Source of the DNA: Brooklawnia sp963780175
GTDB taxonomy: Bacteria; Actinomycetota; Actinomycetes; Propionibacteriales; Propionibacteriaceae
DNA length: 64,000 nucleotides
Direction of reading: 5' to 3'
Assembly (NCBI GenBank): GCA_963780175.1
Contig: CAWAAT010000003.1
Location: 1 to 64,000, forward strand
In this document: positions 44,179 through 52,606 of the stretch, piece after piece
How the letters are laid out: each line of letters opens with the position of its first letter
How positions within the stretch are numbered: the stretch's first letter is position 1
Program-made: the position numbers and the translations under genes
Notes under the pieces: generated by a model
Seen by the model: the letters and a program-made list of their open reading frames with translations, nothing else
Database searches by the model: none
What the model was told of the DNA's origin: nothing

Positions 44179-44228
44179 GGCAGCAGACCCGACCACAGGG
44201 CAGGACCGGCAAGCAGACCCGACGGGCA

Positions 44229-44529
44229 GAACCGGCTGCCGGCTCGACCACACCCAGCCCTACCAACACACCGGTGCGCCACCCGGGCAAACCCGCCCCG
44301 ACAACCTCGGACCCCTCGGCTCCCGGGTGCACCGGGCGAAAACCCACGGCACTTCCACCTCGACCAACCGCGCCCCGGGGTGTTCGAGTGGCACACCCCA
44401 CTCGGCTACCGGTACTGGGTGTCACCCGACCGCACCGAATACCTCGGCAACGACCGCGTCCACATCAGGGAGCGCAGCCCAGTCGAAACCAGACTCGGAG
44501 ACCTGCTCGCAGCCCTCAGGGCTGCCTGA
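44229..44529 (+). pseudogene. C-terminal HNH stub of a DUF222/13E12 protein
   Basis: Reads CRLDHTQPYQHTGAPPGQT and DNLGPLGSRVHRAKTH, then after a one-base shift near 44345 HFHLDQPRPGVFEWHTPLGY and RYWVSPDRTEYLGND, ending TGA 44527-44529. This is the HNH half of DUF222 proteins (D-H of the first strand, H-R-A-K-TH helix). The ~300-residue DUF222 part is absent. It starts beside the right outer arm of the repeat element and overlaps the cbiX end. Confidence 0.7.
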
Positions 44530-45748
44530 GCTCCCGGATTGCGGCCACCGCAGCCGTCCGGGCGCGGGCCGAACGGTGCGGGTCACGGTTGCCGACCACC
44601 CCGACCATCAGCCCGTCCACAAGCCCGGTGGCCGGCGTCCACGCAGTGCCGCCCTGAGCATCATCACCGCGGACGCAGAAGACTCGCTGCTGCTCGGCCC
44701 AACCGGCGACCGCCGCGTTCACTGCCGGATCGTCTGTCAGTGCCAGGACGTACCAGGCGCCGGCCAGGTCGTCCTCGGCGATCGGCCGCGCAGACCAGCT
44801 GAGCCTTCCAGTCGCGGCCAACTCCTGTAGCTGCTCAGACGCCACCGGTGCGACCACGTGCACGCGGGCTCCGGCGTCCAGCAGCTTGCCGACGCGCCTG
44901 GACGCGACCACCCCACCCCCGGCGACCACGACCGTCCGTCCGCGCAGCACCAGTCCGCTCAGGTAGACGTGTGACGCCTCCGGGCGCCAGGTGTGGCGCT
45001 GGCGTGATGCTTCCGCTGCTCGATAACGCTCGGCGACCACCCCGGCCAACTCGTCGCAGTCACCGATCACGCCACTGACGCGCACCTCGGCGTCCGCGTG
45101 GGTCTGCTGCCATGCCGAAACCTGCTGATGAGTCCAGCTCAGCAGACGTCCGGGGAACAGGAAGTGCGGCATGACGACGATCCGGCGTCCACCGTGGGCA
45201 TACGCCCCGTCGAGGGCGGCCGCCAGATTCGGACGCGCCACCTGAATGAACCCGGCGATGACGTCGGCGTAGCCACCGTCCTCGAGCAGCACCCGGGCCA
45301 ACCGCACATGGTCGGCGTTCGCGTCCGTGACGCTACTGCCGCGTCCGAGCAGCACAACGCTGGTCTGCCCGGGCGCCCAGTCGCCTTGGGCTTCGCTGAT
45401 CCGCCGCAGCACCGCGGCTCGCAGCCGCGGATCGGGCCCCAGGTGCGGGGCGTAGCTGACCACACCGCCGGGCACCCGGGCCCGACCAGCGGCGATGCCC
45501 TCGGGGATGTCGTCGCGGACGTGACCGCCGGTGCCGATCATCAGCGGCACAACGACCACGTGCCGCTCAGTGTCGGCGTCCAGCGCCTCGGCGACGGCAT
45601 CGGCCACAGACGGGGTGTCCAGCTCGACGTAGCCGGCGCTCACCTGCACTCCGGGCAGCAACCCCCGGACGCGGTCGACGAGCGCACGGCAGGTGGCCTG
45701 CCCCTCGGGAAGCCGGGTGCCGTGCGCGGCGATCACCAGGGCCGTCAT
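44516..45748 (-). CDS. cbiX: Fused sirohydrochlorin cobaltochelatase and precorrin-2 dehydrogenase
   Basis: 410 residues. N-terminal CbiX (about 1-240): LVIAAHGTRLPEGQATCRAL, VVVVPLMIGTGGHVRDDIP and IVVMPHFLFPGRLL, with the His metal ligands. C-terminal Met8/CysG-N-like domain (about 255-410): LRGRTVVVAGGGVVASRRVG is the NAD site, and LTDDPAVNAAVAGWAEQ plus VFCVRGDDAQGGTAW follow. The fusion would oxidise precorrin-2 and insert cobalt in one polypeptide, giving cobalt-sirohydrochlorin. It overlaps cbiG-cobJ by four bases and ends the cobI operon. Confidence 0.93.
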   Translation of the reverse strand: MTALVIAAHGTRLPEGQATCRALVDRVRGLLPGVQVSAGYVELDTPSVADAVAEALDADTERHVVVVPLMIGTGGHVRDDIPEGIAAGRARVPGGVVSYAPHLGPDPRLRAAVLRRISEAQGDWAPGQTSVVLLGRGSSVTDANADHVRLARVLLEDGGYADVIAGFIQVARPNLAAALDGAYAHGGRRIVVMPHFLFPGRLLSWTHQQVSAWQQTHADAEVRVSGVIGDCDELAGVVAERYRAAEASRQRHTWRPEASHVYLSGLVLRGRTVVVAGGGVVASRRVGKLLDAGARVHVVAPVASEQLQELAATGRLSWSARPIAEDDLAGAWYVLALTDDPAVNAAVAGWAEQQRVFCVRGDDAQGGTAWTPATGLVDGLMVGVVGNRDPHRSARARTAAVAAIRELRQP

Positions 45749-47505
45749 CGCCCGGCCAACCAGCTGTAGTCACGCGGGGTGACCATCACCTCGCCGCCGA
45801 TGCCGGTGGGCACCATGCGGGTCGACGACGAACCCACGATCACGATCGAGTGCATGTCGACCCACTCGGGGTCGAAGTCGGCGATGGTCGCGACCCGGTA
45901 GTTCTGGTTCGGACGCGTGGCGTCCTGCACCACCGCGACCGGGGTGGTCGGCGGCCGATGCGCCGACAGAATCTGCAGTGCCCTCGGCAGGTGCTCAACC
46001 CGCTTGCGGCTACGGGGGTTGTAGAGCGCGACGACGAAATCACCCTCGGCCGCCGCCTGCAAACGCTTCTGGATGACCTCCCAGCTGGTGTGCAGATCAG
46101 ACAGCGACAGAGTCACGTGGTCGTGGCCGAGCGGCGCGCCCAGTATCGCGGACGCGGCAAGTTCGGCGGTGACGCCGGGCACAACGAGCACGTCGATGCC
46201 CTCGGTGCCCTGTTCGAGGGTCGGCGAGGCCATCGCGTAGATCGCCGGATCTCCCGAGCAGACGATCGCGACGTTGCGTCCCTCGCGGGCTTTCTCGATG
46301 CCCAACGAGGTGCGCATGTCCTCGGTGCCCATCCCGGTCGCCACGGTCTCGGTGCCGGGCCGCAGCAGCCCCTTGATCTGAGCGACGTAGGGCCGGTAGC
46401 CGATCACCACCGAACTCTCGCCGAGCACCCGTCGGGCGCGCGGCGTGAGCAGGTCGTCGGCGCCCGGGCCGAGGCCGACGATCGCCAGGCGTCCGCGCGG
46501 GGCAAGGCGTCCGATGGCCACGGTCGCTTCCGGAGTCTTGGTCTTCTGCACAATCAGGGACGCGCCGTGGGCGAGCACCGACGCCTCGGCGACGCTCGGC
46601 GTCCCCACAGCCTCGGCCGGTGCCTGGCTCGGGTTGGGCACAGCGATCTGCGACAGTTCCTCGGCCGGGTAGCAGACGAACGGGACGCCCAACTCAGCCG
46701 CCAGCTCAACCAGCCCGGGCTCGTCAGCCTTGGCGTCCACGCTTGTCAGTGCGGCAATGGAAGCCCAGGCAAGATTGTGCTCGGCGAGGGTGTCGATCAG
46801 CAGGCGGCGCAGCTCGGCACAATCAACACCGCGGTTGCAGCCCATCCCTACCACCAGGCTCCGGGGGTGCAGCACGACGGTCGGCAGGTCGTCAGGGACG
46901 CCGGCCCGGTCGCTGACCAGCACCCGGGCGACCGGATCGTCGGCCGGCGGCAGCACCGTCACGTGCGTCCCCCGGCGTTGGACGCGCTCGACGCCCGGTT
47001 CGGTGACGTTGTCGGGCAGCGCGGGCAGCGGCCACGGGTGCTTGCGCACCAGGGCGACCGGCCGGCCATCCAGGATCGCGCGGGTCACCCCGGCCAGGTC
47101 ACCCGAGGTCGCCCAACCGAGGGTGTCGAGGCCGGGCAGGCCCAGCGCGTCGGTTGCGGTGGTGAGCACCGCTGTGGCCCCTAACCCCTCGGCGATCCGC
47201 CGCGCCAGGTCGTTCGCCCCACCGACGTGACCGCCGACCAGCGGGACGACGAAACGTCCGGCCTCGTCGATCACTACCACGCCGGGGTCGGTCTTCTTGT
47301 CGGCCAGCAGCGGGGCGATCAGCCGGGTGGTGGCGCCCAGCGCGAGATGGCTGACGATCAGGTCGCACTCGGCCCAGGCCGCGCGCAGTCCGTCGGCCGC
47401 TGAACCGGTGTACTGCCTTGTCGGGCCGAGGATCGCGGTGATCGCCTCGGCTCGGGCCCGGGCTGCCGGTGAGGTGGCCACCTGGCCGATGACGGGTTCG
47501 CTCAT
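45745..47505 (-). CDS. cbiG: Fused cobalt-precorrin-5A hydrolase and precorrin-3B C17-methyltransferase
   Basis: 586 residues. CbiG part (about 1-325): VVVIDEAGRFVVPLVGGHVG, LVVGMGCNRGVDCAELRRLL and AELGVPFVCYPAEEL. CbiH/CobJ part (about 338-586): LAIVGLGPGADDLLTPRA, VICSGDPAIYAMASPTLE-type region (here IVCSGDPAIYAMASPTLE) and VVPGVTAELAASAILGAPLG, DFVVALYNPRSRKR. CobJ methylates C17 with ring contraction; CbiG then opens the lactone. The fusion order puts consecutive steps together. Overlaps cbiE and cbiX by four bases each. Confidence 0.94.
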   Translation of the reverse strand: MSEPVIGQVATSPAARARAEAITAILGPTRQYTGSAADGLRAAWAECDLIVSHLALGATTRLIAPLLADKKTDPGVVVIDEAGRFVVPLVGGHVGGANDLARRIAEGLGATAVLTTATDALGLPGLDTLGWATSGDLAGVTRAILDGRPVALVRKHPWPLPALPDNVTEPGVERVQRRGTHVTVLPPADDPVARVLVSDRAGVPDDLPTVVLHPRSLVVGMGCNRGVDCAELRRLLIDTLAEHNLAWASIAALTSVDAKADEPGLVELAAELGVPFVCYPAEELSQIAVPNPSQAPAEAVGTPSVAEASVLAHGASLIVQKTKTPEATVAIGRLAPRGRLAIVGLGPGADDLLTPRARRVLGESSVVIGYRPYVAQIKGLLRPGTETVATGMGTEDMRTSLGIEKAREGRNVAIVCSGDPAIYAMASPTLEQGTEGIDVLVVPGVTAELAASAILGAPLGHDHVTLSLSDLHTSWEVIQKRLQAAAEGDFVVALYNPRSRKRVEHLPRALQILSAHRPPTTPVAVVQDATRPNQNYRVATIADFDPEWVDMHSIVIVGSSSTRMVPTGIGGEVMVTPRDYSWLAGR

Positions 47506-48128
47506 GCGTGATCTCCTAGCGCAGCCGGGTCGTCGGGATGGTGGGCCAGCACGAGCACCACGTTGGGTTGGGTCGCATCGTCCACCGCGCGCGCCTCGTC
47601 CTCGCTGAGGACGCGGACGCGTTCGTCGACCTCACCGAGGCGTTCGGCCAGCACGAAGGTGCGGCCCAGGCCGGCGGTCGCCGCCACGAGTTGGGCCAAC
47701 CCCACCTTGGGGTCGGTGAGCACGCCCACTTTGGGGTGGACGCGGCAGGCCTCCAGGGCGGGTCCCGGGTCGACGCCGTGCGCCGAGACGAGCAGGGCGT
47801 CGTCCCACGGCAGGGCGACAGCGGCGAACGCGAGTTGCAGCGAACTCACCGCCGGCACCACCGTGACCCGCAGCCCGGCCGCCCGCAGACGCCGCACGAC
47901 ACCGTGGAACAGCGGGTCACCCGAGGCGATGACCAGGGCTTTCGCGTCCTGAGGCAGCCCGGCGAGGGCCTCGATGGCAGGTGCCAGCGGCCCGAGCACG
48001 ATGCGCCGGTCAACCGGGACGCCCAGGGCGTCCAGATGTCGTTGCCCGCCGACCACCAGGTCAGCCTCGGCGACGGCCCGCAGCAGCGCGGGGCTGGCGG
48101 AACCCGCATAGCCGTGCACCGTGATCAC
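47502..48128 (-). CDS. cbiE: Cobalt-precorrin-7 C5-methyltransferase
   Basis: 208 residues. ADLVVGGQRHLDALGVP, VIASGDPLFHGVVRRLRAAG and VVPAVSSLQLAFAAVALPWD are the CbiE forms of the tetrapyrrole methylase motifs. It methylates C5. GTG 48128 overlaps the cbiF stop (GTGA). Its partner CbiT is encoded separately. Confidence 0.93.
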   Translation of the reverse strand: MITVHGYAGSASPALLRAVAEADLVVGGQRHLDALGVPVDRRIVLGPLAPAIEALAGLPQDAKALVIASGDPLFHGVVRRLRAAGLRVTVVPAVSSLQLAFAAVALPWDDALLVSAHGVDPGPALEACRVHPKVGVLTDPKVGLAQLVAATAGLGRTFVLAERLGEVDERVRVLSEDEARAVDDATQPNVVLVLAHHPDDPAALGDHA

Positions 48129-48952
48129 GCCTCGGCACCCCTCTCGGCCAGATCACGAGCCGCGTCCGGGTCGGCTGAGCGGAACTCGTGCCGGAAGCCC
48201 GGGTGGTAGAGGTGCGAGCGCTTGGCCATCGGTGTCTCGGCGAGCGCCGGCCCGACCAGGATCACCGTGTGTTTCCAGAACTTGTGGTCTTTCATGGTGG
48301 CCGACAGTTCGTCGAGGCGGCAGCGCAGCATCACCTCGTCGGGCCAACTGACCTGATGCCCGATGATCACCGGGGTCTCGGGCGGGTAGCCGCCGGCCAG
48401 CAACTCCTCCTGCAGCACCTTGCTGCGGGCCGCCGACAGGTAGAGCGCCATCGTGGTCCCGTGCCTCGCGAAGTCCCGGACCTTCTCGCGGGGCGGCATC
48501 GGGGTGCGGCCGCCCTCCAGCCGGGTCAGGATCAGCGACTGGGCGACCTCGGGCAGGGTGATCTCGACGTCGGCCCGGGCGGCGGCCGCCGAGAAGGCCG
48601 ACACCCCGGGGATGGACTCGTAGGCGATGCCGATGCGTCGGCACAGCTCGCGCTGCTCGGCGGTGGTGCCGTAGATGGCCGGGTCGCCGGTGTGCACTCG
48701 GGCGACCAGCAACCCCTCGTCGCGGGCCCGTTCGTAGAGCGGCGCGATGTCCTCCAGCGACGCGGACGCGGAGTCGACCAGCAGCGCGTCCGGTTTGTGG
48801 TCGGCGACGATTCCCGGGCTGACCAGCGAGGACGCCCAGATGATGATGTCGGCCTCGGCGATCACCCTCGCCCCGCGCACCGTGATCAGGTCGGGCGCGC
48901 CCGGCCCGGCGCCGACGAAGACCACCTTCCCCTCACCCGCAGTGGTGCTCAC
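48125..48952 (-). CDS. cbiF: Cobalt-precorrin-4 C11-methyltransferase
   Basis: 275 residues from GTG 48952 (VSTTAGEGKVVFVGAGPGAPD). VARVHTGDPAIYGTTAEQ, then SIPGVSAFSAAAARADVEIT and MALYLSAARSKVLQEELLAG are CbiF/CobM signatures. It methylates C11. Overlaps cobI by four bases (GTGA) and cbiE by four. Confidence 0.94.
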   Translation of the reverse strand: MSTTAGEGKVVFVGAGPGAPDLITVRGARVIAEADIIIWASSLVSPGIVADHKPDALLVDSASASLEDIAPLYERARDEGLLVARVHTGDPAIYGTTAEQRELCRRIGIAYESIPGVSAFSAAAARADVEITLPEVAQSLILTRLEGGRTPMPPREKVRDFARHGTTMALYLSAARSKVLQEELLAGGYPPETPVIIGHQVSWPDEVMLRCRLDELSATMKDHKFWKHTVILVGPALAETPMAKRSHLYHPGFRHEFRSADPDAARDLAERGAEA

Positions 48953-49692
48953 AGTCGTTCTCCGGTTCCGCCGCGCCTGGCCGGCCACAGCACGGTGGTG
49001 AAGTAGGGGGCCTCGTCCAGGTCGCTCACCGGCACAATGCGTTGGCCAGGCAGGCCGACGTCGATGCCGGCGACTGCGTCCTCTTTGATCTCTGAGAGGT
49101 GCGCGCGCAGTGCCGGGAGGTGGCGTCCGGCCTTGTAGATCACGCAGGTGTCGGCGACCTCAGCCACCGTGAGGAGCGTCTCGATGCCGGCCTTGAGCGG
49201 GACAAGGGCCAGCACCTCGTCGCCCTCGACCAGTGGGGTGCGGCTGGCGGCGGCGAGCCCCTGCATGGCTGTGATGCCCGGGATGACCTCGACCTCCAGG
49301 TCGGCGACCTTTTCGCGGACGCCGGCCGCGAGGTAGCTGAACGTCGAGTAGACCGACGGGTCGCCGATCGTCGCGAACCCGACCTGCCGACTGCCGGACG
49401 CGAAGGCCAGCACCGCCTCGTCCGCAGACGTCTGCCAGGCGGCCGCCCGGCGTTCGGTGACCCCTGAGCGATCGGCCATCGAGAACGGCACCCGGACGAT
49501 GCGGTCGGCGACTTCGGGGCAGGCCGCCAGCACGATGGTCTCGGCCCGGCCTGCGGACGGCCCGCTGGCCTCGGTGGCGGGCACCAGGATGACGTCGCTA
49601 TCACGCAGCACGCGGACGGCCTTGACGGTGATGAGTTCCGGGTCTCCGGGGCCGACTCCGATGCCGATCAGGCGGTGGACGGGCTGGGTCAC
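48949..49692 (-). CDS. cobI: Precorrin-2 C20-methyltransferase
   Basis: 247 residues from GTG 49692, chosen because GAGGAGGCCGC lies just upstream; the longer reading from 49737 lacks such a site. LIGIGVGPGDPELITVKAVR, FATIGDPSVYSTFSYLAAGV and VIPGITAMQGLAAASRTPLV are CobI/CbiL motifs. It methylates C20. First gene of the operon cobI-cbiF-cbiE-cbiGcobJ-cbiX, all joined by 4-bp overlaps, and divergent from hemA. Confidence 0.94.
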   Translation of the reverse strand: MTQPVHRLIGIGVGPGDPELITVKAVRVLRDSDVILVPATEASGPSAGRAETIVLAACPEVADRIVRVPFSMADRSGVTERRAAAWQTSADEAVLAFASGSRQVGFATIGDPSVYSTFSYLAAGVREKVADLEVEVIPGITAMQGLAAASRTPLVEGDEVLALVPLKAGIETLLTVAEVADTCVIYKAGRHLPALRAHLSEIKEDAVAGIDVGLPGQRIVPVSDLDEAPYFTTVLWPARRGGTGERL

Positions 49693-49783
49693 GCGGCCTC
49701 CTCGTTCCCGGCCTCCGGTGACCGGCTCGCTCAGCATAGCCTGCAGCGGACGCGGCCCCCTGGAGCCGGATTGTCAGGCGGGT

Positions 49784-49799
49784 TAGGCTGGGGCCCGTG
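49784..49799 (+). promoter_or_regulatory. Leaderless start of the hemA operon
   Basis: TAGGCT (49784-49789), seven bases (GGGGCCC), then GTG 49797. TTGTCA at 49771-49776 is too close for a normal -35. The hem operon is therefore probably translated from a leaderless transcript. Confidence 0.55.
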
Positions 49800-51017
49800 C
49801 CGGTTCTTGCGCTTGGGGTCAGTCATCATCAGGCGAGCGCCGACGACCTCACCCGCTTCACCGCCAGCGCGACGCGTGCGGCCGACGAGTTGCGTGCCGC
49901 CCCAGGCGTGCGAGGCCTGATCACGCTGGCGACCTGCAACCGCTGCGAGCTGTACATCGAGGCCGACCGCTTCCACGAGACGGTGCACGTCGCGCATCGG
50001 CTGCTCGCCGCGGCCGGCGCTGAAGACCTGCTGGGCATCGTGCACGCCCGCGCCGCACGCAGTGCCGTCGAGCACCTCTTCCTGGTCGCCTGCGGTCTGG
50101 ATTCCATGGTGGTCGGTGAGACCGAGGTCGTCGGCCAGGTGCGTTCGGCCTTGTCAGATAACGGTTCGATGGCGAGCCCGGCCCTGCACCGGCTCTTCCA
50201 GATGGCGTTGGCCACCTCCAAGGTGGTGGCCAGCACGACCACGATCGGGTCGCTGGGACGCAGCATCACCTCGGTGGCCCTCGACCTGGTCGAGTCTCGG
50301 CACGGCAGGTTGGCCGGCCAGCGAGCCCTGCTGATCGGCACCGGCGCCTACGCCGGGGTGGTGACGTCCGATCTGGTGCGTCGCGGTGCCGCGATCACCG
50401 TGCACTCGTCGTCAGGACGGGCCGAGACGTTCGCGCAGACGCACCCGGTGACGCCGCTGGCTCCCGACGACCTGACGAGGGCGATCGCGCGCGCCAAGGT
50501 GGTCGTTGCCTGCAGCGGCACTGGGCAGCAACAGTTGACCGCGGCCCAGGTGACCTCGGCCAGGGCCGGGGTGTTCGGCATGCTGCCCGTGGTCGATCTG
50601 GCGTTGGGACGCGACGTCGAGCCTCAACTGGCCGCCACCCCCGGAGTCGACCTCATCGACCTGGATGTCGTGGGCAGGCACGTGCCGGCAGAGCACAGCG
50701 GCTCGCTGGCCAGGGCCCGCGAGCTCGTCGACCGGGCAGTGGACACCTACCTGGACAGGGAACGTGGCCGGCTCGCCGACTCGGCGGTCACCGTCATGCG
50801 GGCCCACGTCGAGGAGATCGTCGCTCGTGAGCTCGACTCAGTAATGGCGCAACAGCCGCCCGAGGTGGCAGCCGCTGTGCAGAAGTCGCTGCACCGGGTG
50901 ACCAACGCCTTCCTGCACGCCCCGTCGCTTAGGGCCAGCGAGTCGGCCCGCGCCGGCGACCTGGACGACTACACTCGCGCGCTTGAGACGGTCTTCGGCC
51001 TGCAGGTCGACCAGTGA
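49797..51017 (+). CDS. hemA: Glutamyl-tRNA reductase
   Basis: 406 residues. The catalytic Cys is in LITLATCNRCELYIEA, DSMVVGETEVVGQVR is the GETEI-type motif, GRSITSVALDLVE the linker, and the NADPH domain is LIGTGAYAGVVTSDLVRRG. The C-terminal dimerisation helix region is intact. It reduces Glu-tRNA(Glu) to glutamate-1-semialdehyde, the entry to all tetrapyrroles here. The consensus Gly in ALLIGTGAYAGV is slightly altered from GxGxMG. Stop overlaps hemCD (GTGA). Confidence 0.95.
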   Translation: MPVLALGVSHHQASADDLTRFTASATRAADELRAAPGVRGLITLATCNRCELYIEADRFHETVHVAHRLLAAAGAEDLLGIVHARAARSAVEHLFLVACGLDSMVVGETEVVGQVRSALSDNGSMASPALHRLFQMALATSKVVASTTTIGSLGRSITSVALDLVESRHGRLAGQRALLIGTGAYAGVVTSDLVRRGAAITVHSSSGRAETFAQTHPVTPLAPDDLTRAIARAKVVVACSGTGQQQLTAAQVTSARAGVFGMLPVVDLALGRDVEPQLAATPGVDLIDLDVVGRHVPAEHSGSLARARELVDRAVDTYLDRERGRLADSAVTVMRAHVEEIVARELDSVMAQQPPEVAAAVQKSLHRVTNAFLHAPSLRASESARAGDLDDYTRALETVFGLQVDQ

Positions 51018-52606
51018 CGCCGCTGAGACTCGGCACCCGCGGCTCGTTGCTGGCAAGGACGCAGTCGCAGCAGGTCGCGGACGCGCTGACGGCAGCCACC
51101 GGGCGTCCGGTGGAACTGGTCATCATCCGTTCTGAGGGCGACGACGTAAGAATCCCGCTCGACGCACCGTCGCGGCCGGGGGCGTTCGTGGCGACGCTGC
51201 GGGACTCGTTGCTCGCCGGCGAGGTCGATCTGGTGGTGCACTCGTTCAAAGACCTGCCCAGCGCGCCGATGCCCGGTCTGGTGGTCGCGGCCATCCCGCC
51301 GCGCGCCGACCCCCGGGACGCTCTGTGCGCCACCAGCGGCCTGACGTGGGGGACGCTGCCGCCGGGCGCCCGGGTGGGCACCTCGAGCCCGCGGCGGGCG
51401 GCCGGGTTGCTGCGTGTCCGGCCCGACCTGGAGATCGTGCCGATCAGGGGAAACGTTGACACCAGGCTCCGCAAGGTGGCCGAGGGTGAGGTCGACGCTG
51501 CCGTGCTCGCGGCGGCCGGACTGGTCAGGGTGGGCCGCGAGGCCGCGATCACCCAGTGGCTCGACCCGGCGACGTGGTTGCCCGCCCCGGCGCAGGGCGC
51601 ACTTGCGGTCGAGACCCGCGTCGGCGTCCTGGAAGCAGAGCTGGCAAGCCTCGATGATCTCTCGACACGCCTGCAGGTGACCGCCGAGCGGGCCGTCCTG
51701 GTGGGCATCGAGGCAACCTGCACGACCGCCGTCGGGGCCCTTGCCAGCTGGCTGGTCCCCGGTGAACTCGAACTGGCCGCCGAGCTGAGCGGCCACCGGG
51801 GGGTCGACCATGCGCGGGTCGTGCTCAGGGCGCCGGTGACAGGGCTGCGGGACGCCGAACGGCTGGGCCTCGCGGTGGCCGCCGCGTTGACGTCGCGCCC
51901 GATGCTCCTGATCAGGCCGGACGGCAACGAGTCGGACGCGAAGGCGCTGGCCGCCATTGGCGTCCCGAGCGTCATCGAGCCTCTGCTGCGGGTGACGCCG
52001 GTCGCCGACGCCGGACCTGCCCGCGAACTGGCCGACCTGCTCGACACCGCGGAGGACGGGCACTGGCTGGTGCTCACCTCACCGCGCACCTGGCGGATCT
52101 GGGGCGAACTGGTCGACGATGTGGACGCACGGCTGGCTCGGGCCATCGAGAGGGGCCTGCGGATCGCCACCGTGGGGCAGGCGACCACCGCGTCCCTGCC
52201 CGAGGCCGCCCGCCAGGTGACGCTGACCTCTCCGGGCATCAGTGCCGACGAACTGCTCGAGATGCTGCTGACCACAACCACTGGTGTCGCGCTGCTGCCG
52301 GCCAGCGCTGGGGCCCGTCCGATGCTGGCCGAGGGCTTGCGGTCGGCCGGCTGGCGGGTGCACGCCGTGCCGATCTACCAGACTCGGCCGCTCGAGGCGC
52401 CACCGGAGAGTCTCGAAGGGCTGGCGAACGGGAGGTTCGCGGGGGTGCTGGTCCGCTCGTCCAGCGCTGCGGACGCCTTGGCATCGCTGGCTCCCGGGCC
52501 GCTGGACGTCCCGGTCTTCGCGGTGGGCCCGATCACCGCTGCTCGCTGCCGGTCATACGGCTGGCGGGTCATCGAACTCGACCGACCTCACGAGGGAGAA
52601 TCATGA
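51014..52606 (+). CDS. hemC: Fused porphobilinogen deaminase and uroporphyrinogen-III synthase
   Basis: 530 residues. HemC (about 1-300): LRLGTRGSLLARTQSQQVAD, VDLVVHSFKDLPSAPMPG, VGTSSPRRAAGLLRVRPDLE, a GNVDTRLRKVAEGEVDA stretch and the cofactor Cys in GIEATCTTAVGA, which departs from the common GGCQxPxGA. HemD (about 300-530): RPMLLIRPDGNESDAKAL, LVLTSPRTWRIWGE, ATVGQATTASLP and LVRSSSAADALASL. The fusion hands hydroxymethylbilane straight to ring closure, limiting loss to uroporphyrinogen I. Overlaps hemA and hemB by four bases. Confidence 0.94.
   Translation: MTPLRLGTRGSLLARTQSQQVADALTAATGRPVELVIIRSEGDDVRIPLDAPSRPGAFVATLRDSLLAGEVDLVVHSFKDLPSAPMPGLVVAAIPPRADPRDALCATSGLTWGTLPPGARVGTSSPRRAAGLLRVRPDLEIVPIRGNVDTRLRKVAEGEVDAAVLAAAGLVRVGREAAITQWLDPATWLPAPAQGALAVETRVGVLEAELASLDDLSTRLQVTAERAVLVGIEATCTTAVGALASWLVPGELELAAELSGHRGVDHARVVLRAPVTGLRDAERLGLAVAAALTSRPMLLIRPDGNESDAKALAAIGVPSVIEPLLRVTPVADAGPARELADLLDTAEDGHWLVLTSPRTWRIWGELVDDVDARLARAIERGLRIATVGQATTASLPEAARQVTLTSPGISADELLEMLLTTTTGVALLPASAGARPMLAEGLRSAGWRVHAVPIYQTRPLEAPPESLEGLANGRFAGVLVRSSSAADALASLAPGPLDVPVFAVGPITAARCRSYGWRVIELDRPHEGES

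Noticed and set aside
42335..44425. 696-aa open frame on the minus strand
   Set aside because: It is the high-GC shadow of cbiD and runs through the repeat block; Pro/Arg-rich with no family motifs.
45850..47184. 444-aa plus-strand frame
   Set aside because: Antisense of cbiG-cobJ.
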